This document shows, in pieces, positions 17,906 through 27,800 of a DNA stretch of 64,000 bases (position 1 is the stretch's first letter; each line of letters starts with the position of its first letter). The translations under genes were made by a program, and so were the position numbers. Source of the DNA: Chryseobacterium camelliae (GTDB lineage: Bacteria; Bacteroidota; Bacteroidia; Flavobacteriales; Weeksellaceae). The notes beneath the pieces are model-generated. The model had not been told where the DNA came from and made no database searches. It was given only the letters and a program-made list of their open reading frames with translations. The stretch lies in assembly GCF_030818575.1 (NCBI RefSeq), contig NZ_JAUTAL010000001.1, positions 372,001-436,000 of the forward strand, in the 5' to 3' direction.

Positions 17906-20047
17906 ATGAGAATAATTTTATCTTCTATTGCTTTACTGGCCGCTGGTCTTGCAACAGCCCAGACGCAGAAAGATACCTTGAAGCCGAAAGAAAAAGAAAT
18001 AGAAGCTGTGGCGCTGGTCGTTAGGAAGCCTACCGTAGAATCCAAAGTTGACCGGACCGTTTTTAATGTGGCCAACAGTTCTATACTGGCCGGAAATACC
18101 ACCTGGGACGTGCTGAGAATGACGCCCCTGGTAAGCATCGATAACAATGATGCGATTAAAGCGGAAGGAGAGTCGGTTACAGTATACATCAATGACCGGA
18201 AATCTGTTTTTACCGGCAAAGAGCTGAAAGAATATCTTGCCACCATCCCGGCAGACAACCTCATGAAGATAGAGGTCATTACAAGCCCGTCTTCGAGATA
18301 TGAGAGCGCAGGTTCCGTTATTAACATCGTCCTGAAAAAACGGGATGATGAAGGCATCAAGGGAAGCATAACCCTCAACAACAGGCAGAATACCAAAAAT
18401 TCCCAGTATACCAATGCCAACCTGAATTACCACCGCAAAAAGTTTACCCAGACCCTGGTCGGAAGTTACAGCGACAATACCTGGGTGCAGAGGAATTCTA
18501 TTACCAATACGCTCTACGAAAACAATGATATCACCAATATCAATTCCTACAGCCAGCAGCGCTACCGGAGCCCGTCGCTTTCCTCTACCTCAGAATATGA
18601 GCTGAACGAAAAGAACAATATCGGTGTAATCCTGGAATATTACCAGAGCCGCAGCTTTTCAGATTCCCAGGCTGATGCCGTGAATTTTGCCAATGACCTT
18701 TTCAAATACTCCTATGCTCAGACCCAAAATTCCTCCGGTCTTGGGCGTACCCTGGGAACCAATATTTTCTATAAATATTACGACAAGGAAAAAAACAGGA
18801 TCCTGGATGTGAATCTCGGGACCAATTATGACGGCCAGAGAGACGACAGCTATTTCCTGAAAAACTTCAGCAACAATCCGCTGCCGAATGAAATCGGGAT
18901 TTTAACCGATACCCAGGCCCGCAACTATTATGTCAAGGTAGACTATACCCAGCCTCTGGGAAAATCCGGCGGGACCATTGAAGTGGGAGGGAAGATGAAC
19001 TTCAATAACAACAGCATTCCGAACAACCTGTATGGGAACCAGCTCAGCGGCCTCAGCCAGAATGATATCTTCCATTATGAGGATAATATCAATTCCCTGT
19101 ACGCCAACTACAGCAAGACCTTTTTCAAAAAGCTGGAAACCAGGATCGGCATCCGGTATGAAAGCACGTCTTTTAAAATCCGCCAGGATGTGGCGGGAAC
19201 CTCCAGGAAAGATGGTTACGGGGCTTTCCTTCCGAATCTGTTGCTGAAATATTCCTTTTCGGAAAAACTGGATGTGAGCCTTACCTACAACCGGAACCTG
19301 TGGAGGCCTTGGTATGCGGAATTCAATCCGTTCTTGCTGCCAAATACGGACGGGATCTATACCCGCGGAAGCATTGACCTGGAACCCAATCCGAGTGACC
19401 GTTTATACCTGAAGATGGGACTGTTTAAGAAATATTTCCTCTCGGCAAGGTATATGTTTACCGATCAGGATTATTGGACGACTTTCGTCAATGAAAACGG
19501 CAAGACCATCAGCCAGGAAGCCAACTTCTTCGGGAAAGTGAAAAAATACTACCTTTTCGCTAATACCAATCAGACCTTCCTGAAAAATAAGCTTACGGTG
19601 AATGCCGGATTCGGGTGGTATTATATTGACAACAGCGACTTCAACGCAAAGAATGACCTGAAATCCAGGGACTACATCAGCTACTGGGGCGGTTCCACCA
19701 ATATTTCCTATACCAATCTTTTCAACAAGAACATCAACCTCAGTGCATGGGTGGAAATCAACAACCAGAACAATGGAAACTCTATTGCGAATAATACCAA
19801 TGTCTTCCATAACATCTCCGTGACAAAGATCTTCCCGAAAACACAAATGGAAGTCAGTCTCCAGCTGATGAACATCTTCCAGCGGCCTAATTTTGACGCC
19901 ACCACCTACAGTGCCCAGGGAACCTTCCGGAATGCCTCCCGCTCCGACTGGCATGGGTTCTCCCTCACATTTGTGAAACGTTTCGGAAATCAGAAAGTGA
20001 AGGACAATACCAAAACCGATGTGGAAAAAGACGGGGGAGGAAAATAG
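17906..20047 (+). CDS. Outer-membrane beta-barrel family protein (TonB-receptor-like)
   Basis: 713 aa from ATG 17906 (a GTG lies just before). Signal peptide MRIILSSIALLAAGLATAQ. Next is a plug-like domain: VESKVDRTVFNVANSS, WDVLRMTPLVSID, VTVYINDRK, IEVITSPSSRYE. The remaining 550 or so residues are alternating aromatic strands of a large barrel. This fits the outer-membrane beta-barrel family of Bacteroidota (OMP_b-brl_3) with a plug but without the usual N-terminal carboxypeptidase-regulatory-like domain. It probably imports a substrate that cannot be named. A hairpin terminator follows at 20073-20104. Confidence 0.87.
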   Translation: MRIILSSIALLAAGLATAQTQKDTLKPKEKEIEAVALVVRKPTVESKVDRTVFNVANSSILAGNTTWDVLRMTPLVSIDNNDAIKAEGESVTVYINDRKSVFTGKELKEYLATIPADNLMKIEVITSPSSRYESAGSVINIVLKKRDDEGIKGSITLNNRQNTKNSQYTNANLNYHRKKFTQTLVGSYSDNTWVQRNSITNTLYENNDITNINSYSQQRYRSPSLSSTSEYELNEKNNIGVILEYYQSRSFSDSQADAVNFANDLFKYSYAQTQNSSGLGRTLGTNIFYKYYDKEKNRILDVNLGTNYDGQRDDSYFLKNFSNNPLPNEIGILTDTQARNYYVKVDYTQPLGKSGGTIEVGGKMNFNNNSIPNNLYGNQLSGLSQNDIFHYEDNINSLYANYSKTFFKKLETRIGIRYESTSFKIRQDVAGTSRKDGYGAFLPNLLLKYSFSEKLDVSLTYNRNLWRPWYAEFNPFLLPNTDGIYTRGSIDLEPNPSDRLYLKMGLFKKYFLSARYMFTDQDYWTTFVNENGKTISQEANFFGKVKKYYLFANTNQTFLKNKLTVNAGFGWYYIDNSDFNAKNDLKSRDYISYWGGSTNISYTNLFNKNINLSAWVEINNQNNGNSIANNTNVFHNISVTKIFPKTQMEVSLQLMNIFQRPNFDATTYSAQGTFRNASRSDWHGFSLTFVKRFGNQKVKDNTKTDVEKDGGGK

Positions 20048-20072
20048 ATATCATCTTTTAATATTTTATAGC

Positions 20073-20104
20073 AAAGATCTCAGAATGTATTTTCTGGGAT
20101 CTTT
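20073..20104 (+). terminator. Terminator of the outer-membrane barrel gene
   Basis: A 13-bp stem (20073-20085 with 20092-20104, one T-G wobble) followed by a T-rich tract. Confidence 0.8.
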
Positions 20105-20378
20105 TATTTAGCTTTCCGCTATATGATATGATTGACAAACTCTGCTTAATCATAATTAAAATTAAATTAGACTTTTACAGGATAATCTTTTTTATATAAT
20201 TTGATTGACGTCTAAATCTTTTTAAGGTGATTTAAAAAAAATAATATCAATATAATTTTAATACGAAAAGTTCTGTCGTTTACAGGAAATACATTTGTAT
20301 AGAGCAATTAAATTATATTAATATACACATTAATGTGAAAAAATATAAAAATATCTTTTTTTAGTGAATTAAAAAACA
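20105..20378. other. AT-rich upstream region of the toxin locus
   Basis: Very AT-rich with no open frame of note. It separates the barrel gene terminator from the promoter of the RHS-toxin locus. Confidence 0.5.
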
Positions 20379-20386
20379 TATTTTTG
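20379..20386 (+). promoter_or_regulatory. -7 promoter box of the toxin locus
   Basis: TATTTTTG fits TAnnTTTG, 28 bases before the first ATG of the locus. A T-run sits where the -33 element should be. Confidence 0.5.
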
Positions 20387-20413
20387 CAAAAATTTTAACA
20401 TTTATTAACTTAT

Positions 20414-21325
20414 ATGAAAATAAAATTAATACCGCTAACTTTGCTTTTATCATCATTTACCTTTGCTCAATCATGGGGGCTAACAGGAAATTCAGGAACT
20501 AATCCTCCGAAAAATTTTATTGGAACAAATGATGATAAAGAGCTTGTATTTAAAACCAATAATCAGGAAAGGCTTAAAGTTTTTGCCGGTCCTTATGTCA
20601 ATGGAATTGTTATAGGAAATTCTGCGGCTAATGGTACTGTCAATGGTGCAAAACTGGAGATAGCAACTGTTCTATGTAATGGTTGTGCTTCACGTTGGGC
20701 TGTCCCTTCTGATGTAGTGATCAGAACTTTAGGGAGCAGAAATATGGAATTCCACATGCCCAACGATAATGCAATTGATCCTAATTCAGATACTTCTACT
20801 CCAAATTCGTCGGGGGTGACCAAAATTAAATTCACTGATGCTGTTCATAAAAGCAGCCTGGCTGTTTTCAACACCGGAAAAGTAACTGTTGGTACGGACC
20901 AATATGATAATGACCCTGATTATATCTTTTATGTACGTAAAGGGATCAAGGCAGAACAGGTTAAAGTTGAGAATCCTGCTACTAATGGCTGGGCAGATTA
21001 TGTATTTAAAAAAGATTATAAACTAAGGACTTTAGATGAAGTTGAAAGACACATTGCTGAAAAAGGTCACTTACCCAATATCCCATCTGCTACTGAAGTA
21101 GAGAAAAACGGGATTAACCTGGGTGAAATGGATGCTAAGCTTTTAGAAAAAATCGAAGAACTAACCCTTTATTCCATTGAACAGAATAAACAAATAAAAC
21201 AACTTCAGAGTGATAATGCAATCCTGAAAATACTGACTGAAGAACTTAAAGAATTAAAAAAACAGTCTGATGAGCTTGAAGAGTTGAAAAAACAAGTTCA
21301 ACAGCTCATTTCAACCCCAAAATAA
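20414..21325 (+). CDS. Secreted fibre-like protein with C-terminal coiled coil
   Basis: 303 aa. Signal peptide (MKIKLIPLTLLLSSFTFAQ). The central part is beta-rich and resembles tail-fibre-like surface proteins. Around residue 195 comes WADYVFKKDYKLRTLDEVE, then HLPNIPSATEV and NLGEMDAKLLEKIEELTLY, a C-terminal region common in Bacteroidota fibre-like proteins, followed by a heptad-rich coiled coil to the end. Four bases separate it from the next gene, so it is first in the operon leading to the RHS toxin. Adhesive or display role is inference. Confidence 0.75.
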   Translation: MKIKLIPLTLLLSSFTFAQSWGLTGNSGTNPPKNFIGTNDDKELVFKTNNQERLKVFAGPYVNGIVIGNSAANGTVNGAKLEIATVLCNGCASRWAVPSDVVIRTLGSRNMEFHMPNDNAIDPNSDTSTPNSSGVTKIKFTDAVHKSSLAVFNTGKVTVGTDQYDNDPDYIFYVRKGIKAEQVKVENPATNGWADYVFKKDYKLRTLDEVERHIAEKGHLPNIPSATEVEKNGINLGEMDAKLLEKIEELTLYSIEQNKQIKQLQSDNAILKILTEELKELKKQSDELEELKKQVQQLISTPK

Positions 21326-21329
21326 TACT

Positions 21330-21812
21330 ATGAAAAGAAAAATACTATCTATTTCCTCTTTATTGATCGGGTTCTTTGGATTTTCCCAGACTGAAGTCTA
21401 TTTTAAATATGATGAAGCAGGAAATCAGCGCTATCGTGGAACCAATGCTGCTGGTAAAAAGACTTCGGATATCCAACTTGCTGAACAGTCGAAGATGCAG
21501 GAAACCACTATAGCTGCTGTAAAACAGGATCCGGTCATTGATGAGAAATCATTCTGGAAGCAGATCAGGCTGTATCCGGTTCCGGTAAATGACGTTTTAA
21601 CCATAGACTGGACGGAAGAAGTAGACGGACTGATAGAATCAGTTTCCCTCTACCAGCACAGCACCGTACACTGGAAATTCCAGCAGCAGAACCTTCCGGA
21701 TCTGAACAGGAAGCTGAAAATTAATATGACCGGTTACGACTGGGGTATTTATGTCCTTCATTTTACCTTGAAAGATGGAAGGGTCTTCAGCAGGAACATC
21801 ACTAAGCGATAA
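21330..21812 (+). CDS. Small secreted protein with YD-like motif and T9SS-type C-terminal domain
   Basis: 160 aa. A signal peptide (ends GFFGFSQ) is followed directly by VYFKYDEAGNQRYRG, which reads like one RHS/YD repeat, then a polar linker. From about residue 85 comes IRLYPVPVNDVLTIDW, with GIYVLHFTLKDGRV near the end. This layout resembles T9SS type A sorting domains, with a VPVND variant of the usual NP signature. It sits between the fibre protein and the RHS giant, 34 bases before the latter. A partner in secretion or display of the RHS protein is plausible but unproven. Confidence 0.72.
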   Translation: MKRKILSISSLLIGFFGFSQTEVYFKYDEAGNQRYRGTNAAGKKTSDIQLAEQSKMQETTIAAVKQDPVIDEKSFWKQIRLYPVPVNDVLTIDWTEEVDGLIESVSLYQHSTVHWKFQQQNLPDLNRKLKINMTGYDWGIYVLHFTLKDGRVFSRNITKR

Positions 21813-21846
21813 GAAAAACTTTTAACGAAATTAAATAATAACAACA

Positions 21847-24800
21847 ATGAAAATGAGAATATTTTCATCATTTATACTGTCGTTGTGTTCAGTCATGGCC
21901 TTTTCCCAGACCATCCTGTACCAGGCAGAAAGTAGTACCCGGACGGTTCAGGATCCTCAAACGGTAGTGTTGGCTCAGGGATTCACCGCTTCATCGAGTG
22001 TATCGAATCCTTTCGTAGCTAAAATAGGCCCTGCGACAGAGAATCCTGGCGGTGGACCTGCAGATTCTAATGCAGGGGCTAATAATCCCTCAGGAACTAT
22101 AACATCCTCACAAGATCAAAAATTTCATGATACGAAGGGGAATATAGATGTAAACGGAGCAGGGCAACTTCAATTTACTTTACCCATTGCGTTACCGCCG
22201 GGAATAAAAAATGTAGCTCCTCAGATTAATCTTACTTATACCAGCGGATCAGCAAATGGAATTGCTGGATATGGTTGGAGTCTAGGTGGTACTACTTCTA
22301 TATCAAGGATTGGAAAAAATATTGAAAGAAATAATGCAATACGTGGAGTACAATTAGATTATTCTGACGATTACAGTTTCAATGGACAGAGATTGATTTT
22401 AAAGTCCGGTGAATATGGAAAAGATGGTGCAGAATATGTAACGGAGAAATACTCTAATATAAAAATTAAATCAATTGGATCATTACAGGGGACTGCACAA
22501 AATATGAATGGACCCCAATATTGGGAGGTAACATTTGAAGATGGTTCACAAGCATGGTATGGGGCAACAGATTCTAATGTAGAATTTAGTCCTGGTCGTA
22601 CGCCTTTGGAATATAACATTATTAAATGGCGTGATGTTCAAGGAAATTACATAACCTATATTTATAATCAGGCCAATAATGTTTCTACTATATCAAATAT
22701 ACAATGGGGAGGGAATGATAAAATCAATAAACCTCATTTTAATAGTATTCAATTTAATTATACCAGTAGAAAACTTAATGAGATCGCTTATGTCAATGAA
22801 AAAGAATTTATTCAGAATCAATTATTAAAGAGTATTGAAGTAAAAGCAAACCAAAATAAGTTCAAAAAGTACATAATAGATTATGAAGAAACTAGCAGTA
22901 GCTACCAATTTGTAAAAAATATTACAGAACAAAATGCTGCTGATGAATCTGCAACACCTGTTAACATAGAATATTATACCAACGCAGGAAGTAATGAAGA
23001 AACGAACTATCAAAATGCTCCAAGTACAACAACGACAAAAAAGTATGGGGATTTTAACATGGATGGAACTACTGATTATCTTGAATTTGTTTCAGATGGT
23101 AATCTAAGGTTTAAAAATTCTGTCTATTCAAGCAATAACTCAACGGTTAATTTATCCTATGATGCTACGAAATTTAAATTGGAAAATTTCAAAAATGCTA
23201 TTCCCTTAGTATTCAAAAAAGATAACTACATTACCAATAAAATGGGACTTGTTGTGCCTGTACCTAAAAATACAAGTGTAACATATAAGAAGGATTATGA
23301 ATTTCAAATATACTCTATTGATATTCAAAATCAGAAACTGAATTTTGAGTATTCTAAAACAATGGATTACGACTCCTTTACGCCATTAGTACTGGATGAT
23401 GAATTAGATGGTTGCCAGACGCCTTCTGCTCCTACTTTGGTTGAAGCACAGAGTCATGATTTTAATGGTGACGGAATTCCTGAGCTTATTATTAAATATA
23501 GGGTAACAAGAATTTGCGGAAGTATTACAACAGATCCTGGACCTATTTCCAGCAAATTTTCTTCTTTATCGGAATCATCAGTAGGTGATGAAGTTGAAAT
23601 ACCTTTATCAATTGATAGGAAAACAAATACAGAGGGAACTCAAGATGATACTCCTACTGATGAAATAGGGAATGGACAGACAATAAAAGCATTTTTCTCT
23701 TATGTTTTTTTTGATTTGGATCAAAGTTTAACCATTCCTCAAAGTATATATAAATTCGAGACAAGTTCTACAAATGGTTCTGTTGGGGGTACTTCGCAAA
23801 TTAGATTGGCAGATCTTAATGGAGATGGTATTCAAGATATAATAGCTCAGACTTATTCTCAGTTTTCAAACGTTTTTAACATCAAACGAGATGATTTCTA
23901 TAATTATTCAAAGGTAACGGTAGGAAACTTTTCTGGGACTAATTTTGTTGGCTTACCTCATACAGGGATGATGTTCGGTGATTTCAATGGAGATGCGAAA
24001 GCAGATATTATTGTTCCACAGTCAAGTGGCTCAAATGTTTATAAACTCTATATTTCTAATGGTAATAATTTCATTATCTCTTCTGTTCAATTACATCCTT
24101 ACCAGCCAAATCCAGTAGTGCTGGCACAAGATTCTCATAATGGATTTCCTGAAAGTAAGTGTGTTTATCAGACTATTGATTATTATCAATATGATGTAAA
24201 TGATTTGGATGGAGATGGAAAATCTGAAATTATTGTAAGTGAAGTTATGGTTACTGATCATGAGTGGGCTTCTCATAATAATCAAGAGTCTACACAATAT
24301 AGAGTAGCCGTTTATTCATTAAATAAGATTGATAATGTAAATGTCTCACTTTTCAATCAAACAGATTCAAGTGGGAAATATACTTTTTATCAGACTAGAG
24401 TATGGACAAAATCTTTTTCTGGACAAGCAATTTATTTTTCTCAGCTGTCATTAAATAGAGATAATCAACAAATAATTTTAATTGGAAAATTAAGCAATTG
24501 TACCGGTGACAATTGTAACTACATTGTCAATTATGGACATCCGTACCTACCTACGAAATCAAGAATAAAAACCATTACCCAAGGAGGAATTACAACCACA
24601 GCTTTGTATCAGGAACTAAATACCTATCAGGATTCAAACCTTTATAAACCTGTTAAAAGAGAGCAGTTTCCCTATTATGAGATGGACATAATTCCCCAAT
24701 CGTCTATTGTTACCAGATTGATTCAGACGGGGACCTCATCATTATACCAGGATTTCAGATATAGAGGGATGATTTCGCATTTTACAGGCAAAGGAATGAT

Positions 24801-27800
24801 AGGATTCCGACAAAGTGCACGTTCATCTTGGTATACCAACGGATATGAAAATACAAAAATTTGGGCAGGAACAGAAATTGATCCAATCAATGAGGGACTA
24901 CCTATAAAAGAATGGGCAATAAGAACAACGGAAGAAAGCAAAATTTTCCCGGCAGATATTTCTGAAAATAATACACAGTTACTCAGCTTAAAAATTACAC
25001 AGTATCAAACAGATAAGTTGGTAAACGGGCAGATTTTATCTACTGTAGCTGATAATGACAAGAAAAATATGGTGATCTCAATCATACCAAAGGTTATCAG
25101 GTCTAAAGACTTTTTAACTGGTGTTGTTACAGAGGATACCATTATTTATGGAGACTACTATCTTCCTGCACAAAAAAATTCAAATATTAATAATGGCTAT
25201 GCTATAGAAAATACTTTAATAGATTATTATAATGATATAGCAGGAGTGGGGTCTAATTATTATATTGGTCGCCCTAAAAGTAAAACCAATATATCTCAGG
25301 CTTATGGAGATACAAAATCTGCAAAAGAAGAATATGTCTACGAGAGCAATCAGCTAAAATCTATTAAAACTTGGAATAGAGACAACTCAGCATATGTACT
25401 GGAAACATATAATTATGATGATTTTGGAAATATTAATCAGAAAGTTATTACTAATAGCACCGATGCACAGACAGAAACCGTCAACTCTGAGTATGATCCA
25501 AATGGTCGTTTTGTAGTTAAAAAAACTGATAATTTAGGATTAGAAACTTATATAATTTATAATGACTTTGGACAGATTTTATCTGAAACAGATCCGGATG
25601 GAAACTCAAAAATAAATACTTACGATAATTGGGGAAAAATCCTTAAGACAAAAGATAATTTATTAGGAGTTACCGCTTACCAATACGAAAAAGACAATAA
25701 TTGGAATATTATCGTCACTCAATATGATTCGGACGGTGACGTTATAAAAAATTATACAAACAGACAAGGGCAAAACTATTTGACATCAACAAAAGCATTT
25801 GGGCAGGGACAATTTGTACATAAACAGTTCAGCTATGATTTAATTGGAAGAAAAATTGCGGAAAGAGAACCTTTCTATGATGGAGGACCTCTGCAATGGA
25901 ATTTAACAACTTATGACGATACAACTTATCCGGCAAAGGTTACATCAACATCATTTACCGGAAAGAAAATTGAGACTAGTGTATCTGGTCTTATAACAAC
26001 AATGAAGGAAACAAATCCTTCGGATTACGGAAGGATTAACACAAAAACTGTAGATGCTTTAGGAAATGTGGTTTCTACTACAGATAAAGGAGGCGCTATT
26101 AATTTTTCTTATAACGCCGCTGGAGAGCAAATAGAAGCGAAGTATGCAGAGAATGTTGTAATAACAAAATATGATACTTGGGGTAGAAAGTCTGAAGTTA
26201 ATGATCCTTCCAATGGAATCTACAAATATGAATATAATGGTTTTGGACAAGTTAAAAAAGTTATTAGTCCGAAAGGAACTAAAGAACTTATTTATAATAA
26301 TTTAGGACAGCTTATCACCCAAAAAGAAATATCGACTACAGATGGTGGCTTGTCGACAAATAAATTAATTACTTTAGCTTACGACCCCAAGGGAAGATTG
26401 ATTTCAAAATCCGGAACTTCTAATGGCAAAGCTTATGGTTCAAACATTAGCTATGATCAGCAAGGAAGAATATTATCTTCCTCAGAAAGTAGTAACGGAA
26501 AGTATTTTATACAAAAAGGTATAACATACGATGATAAAGGAAGAATTATATCTTATGAGAAGCAGCTTTATTCTTCCGGAACTATGACCAAGGTACATAT
26601 TGAAAACGTTTACAGCACATGGAGTGGAGATTTGTATCAGGTGAAAGACAAAGCATCCGGTAAAATACTTTGGGAACTTAAAGAGGTTAATTCTAAAGGC
26701 CAGATTTTAAGTTCAAAGCTTGGAGCTGTTAATATTACTAATACCTATGATACTACTCATGGATTTCTTACAAGTGCAAATCAAGTAAATCAGAATAATA
26801 CAGTTATTCTTCAGATGAATTATGCTTTTGATGCTATTAAAAATGAACTGAAAAATAGAACAAGAGGGGGAGATTTTAATATTACAGAAATATTTAATTA
26901 TGATGATAATAATAGGCTAGTCAACTGGACAAATCCTGTTACTGGACAAATGTCTCACAATGTATATGACGTCAAAGGAAGAATCATGGAGAATGATCAG
27001 GTAGGAACAATGAAGTATGAGAATTCTTCTAAGATCTACCAACCTACAGGGATGACGTTAAATGCAAAAGGTGAGCAGAATTATACCAATGATCTAATTC
27101 AGACCATTACATACAATGAAAATAATGATCCTGTTTTTATTGATGGATTGAAGGGCGATGTTGCTTTCCAATACGGACTATCGGGGATGAGACAACGAGT
27201 GACATATGGCGGAAATTTTGCTGCAGACGGAGATGGAAAATACACAAAGTTCTATAGTGAAGATGGCAGCTTTGAAATACAGATAGATAACTCTACAGGA
27301 GCAGAAAAACATGTTATCTATATAGGGGGTACACCTTATGAAAGTAATATCGTTTTTGTAAAAAATTATGGGGAAACAACAGGTTCTTATAAATTCCTGC
27401 ATAAAGATTATTTAGGGAGTATACTTGCCATTACTGACGAAGCTGGAAATAATTTGGAGCAAAGACATTTTGATGCCTGGGGGAATATGACCCATTACAA
27501 GAAAGGGCTTAAGTCTATTATTACAGATCGTGATCAGATTAATGTGATTATATCAAATGGTAATCTATTATTGGATAGAGGATATACGAGTCATGAATAC
27601 TTCCCAGAAATAGGCATTATTCATATGAATGGAAGATTATATGATCCTTTATTAAGAAGATTCTTGAATGCCGATGAATTTATTCAGGATCCAACAAATA
27701 CACAGAATTATAATAAGTATGGCTATGTATTGAATAATCCGTTGATGTTTAATGATCCAAGTGGAGAATTTATTCAGGTAGCTGCGGCAGCAATTCTCTT

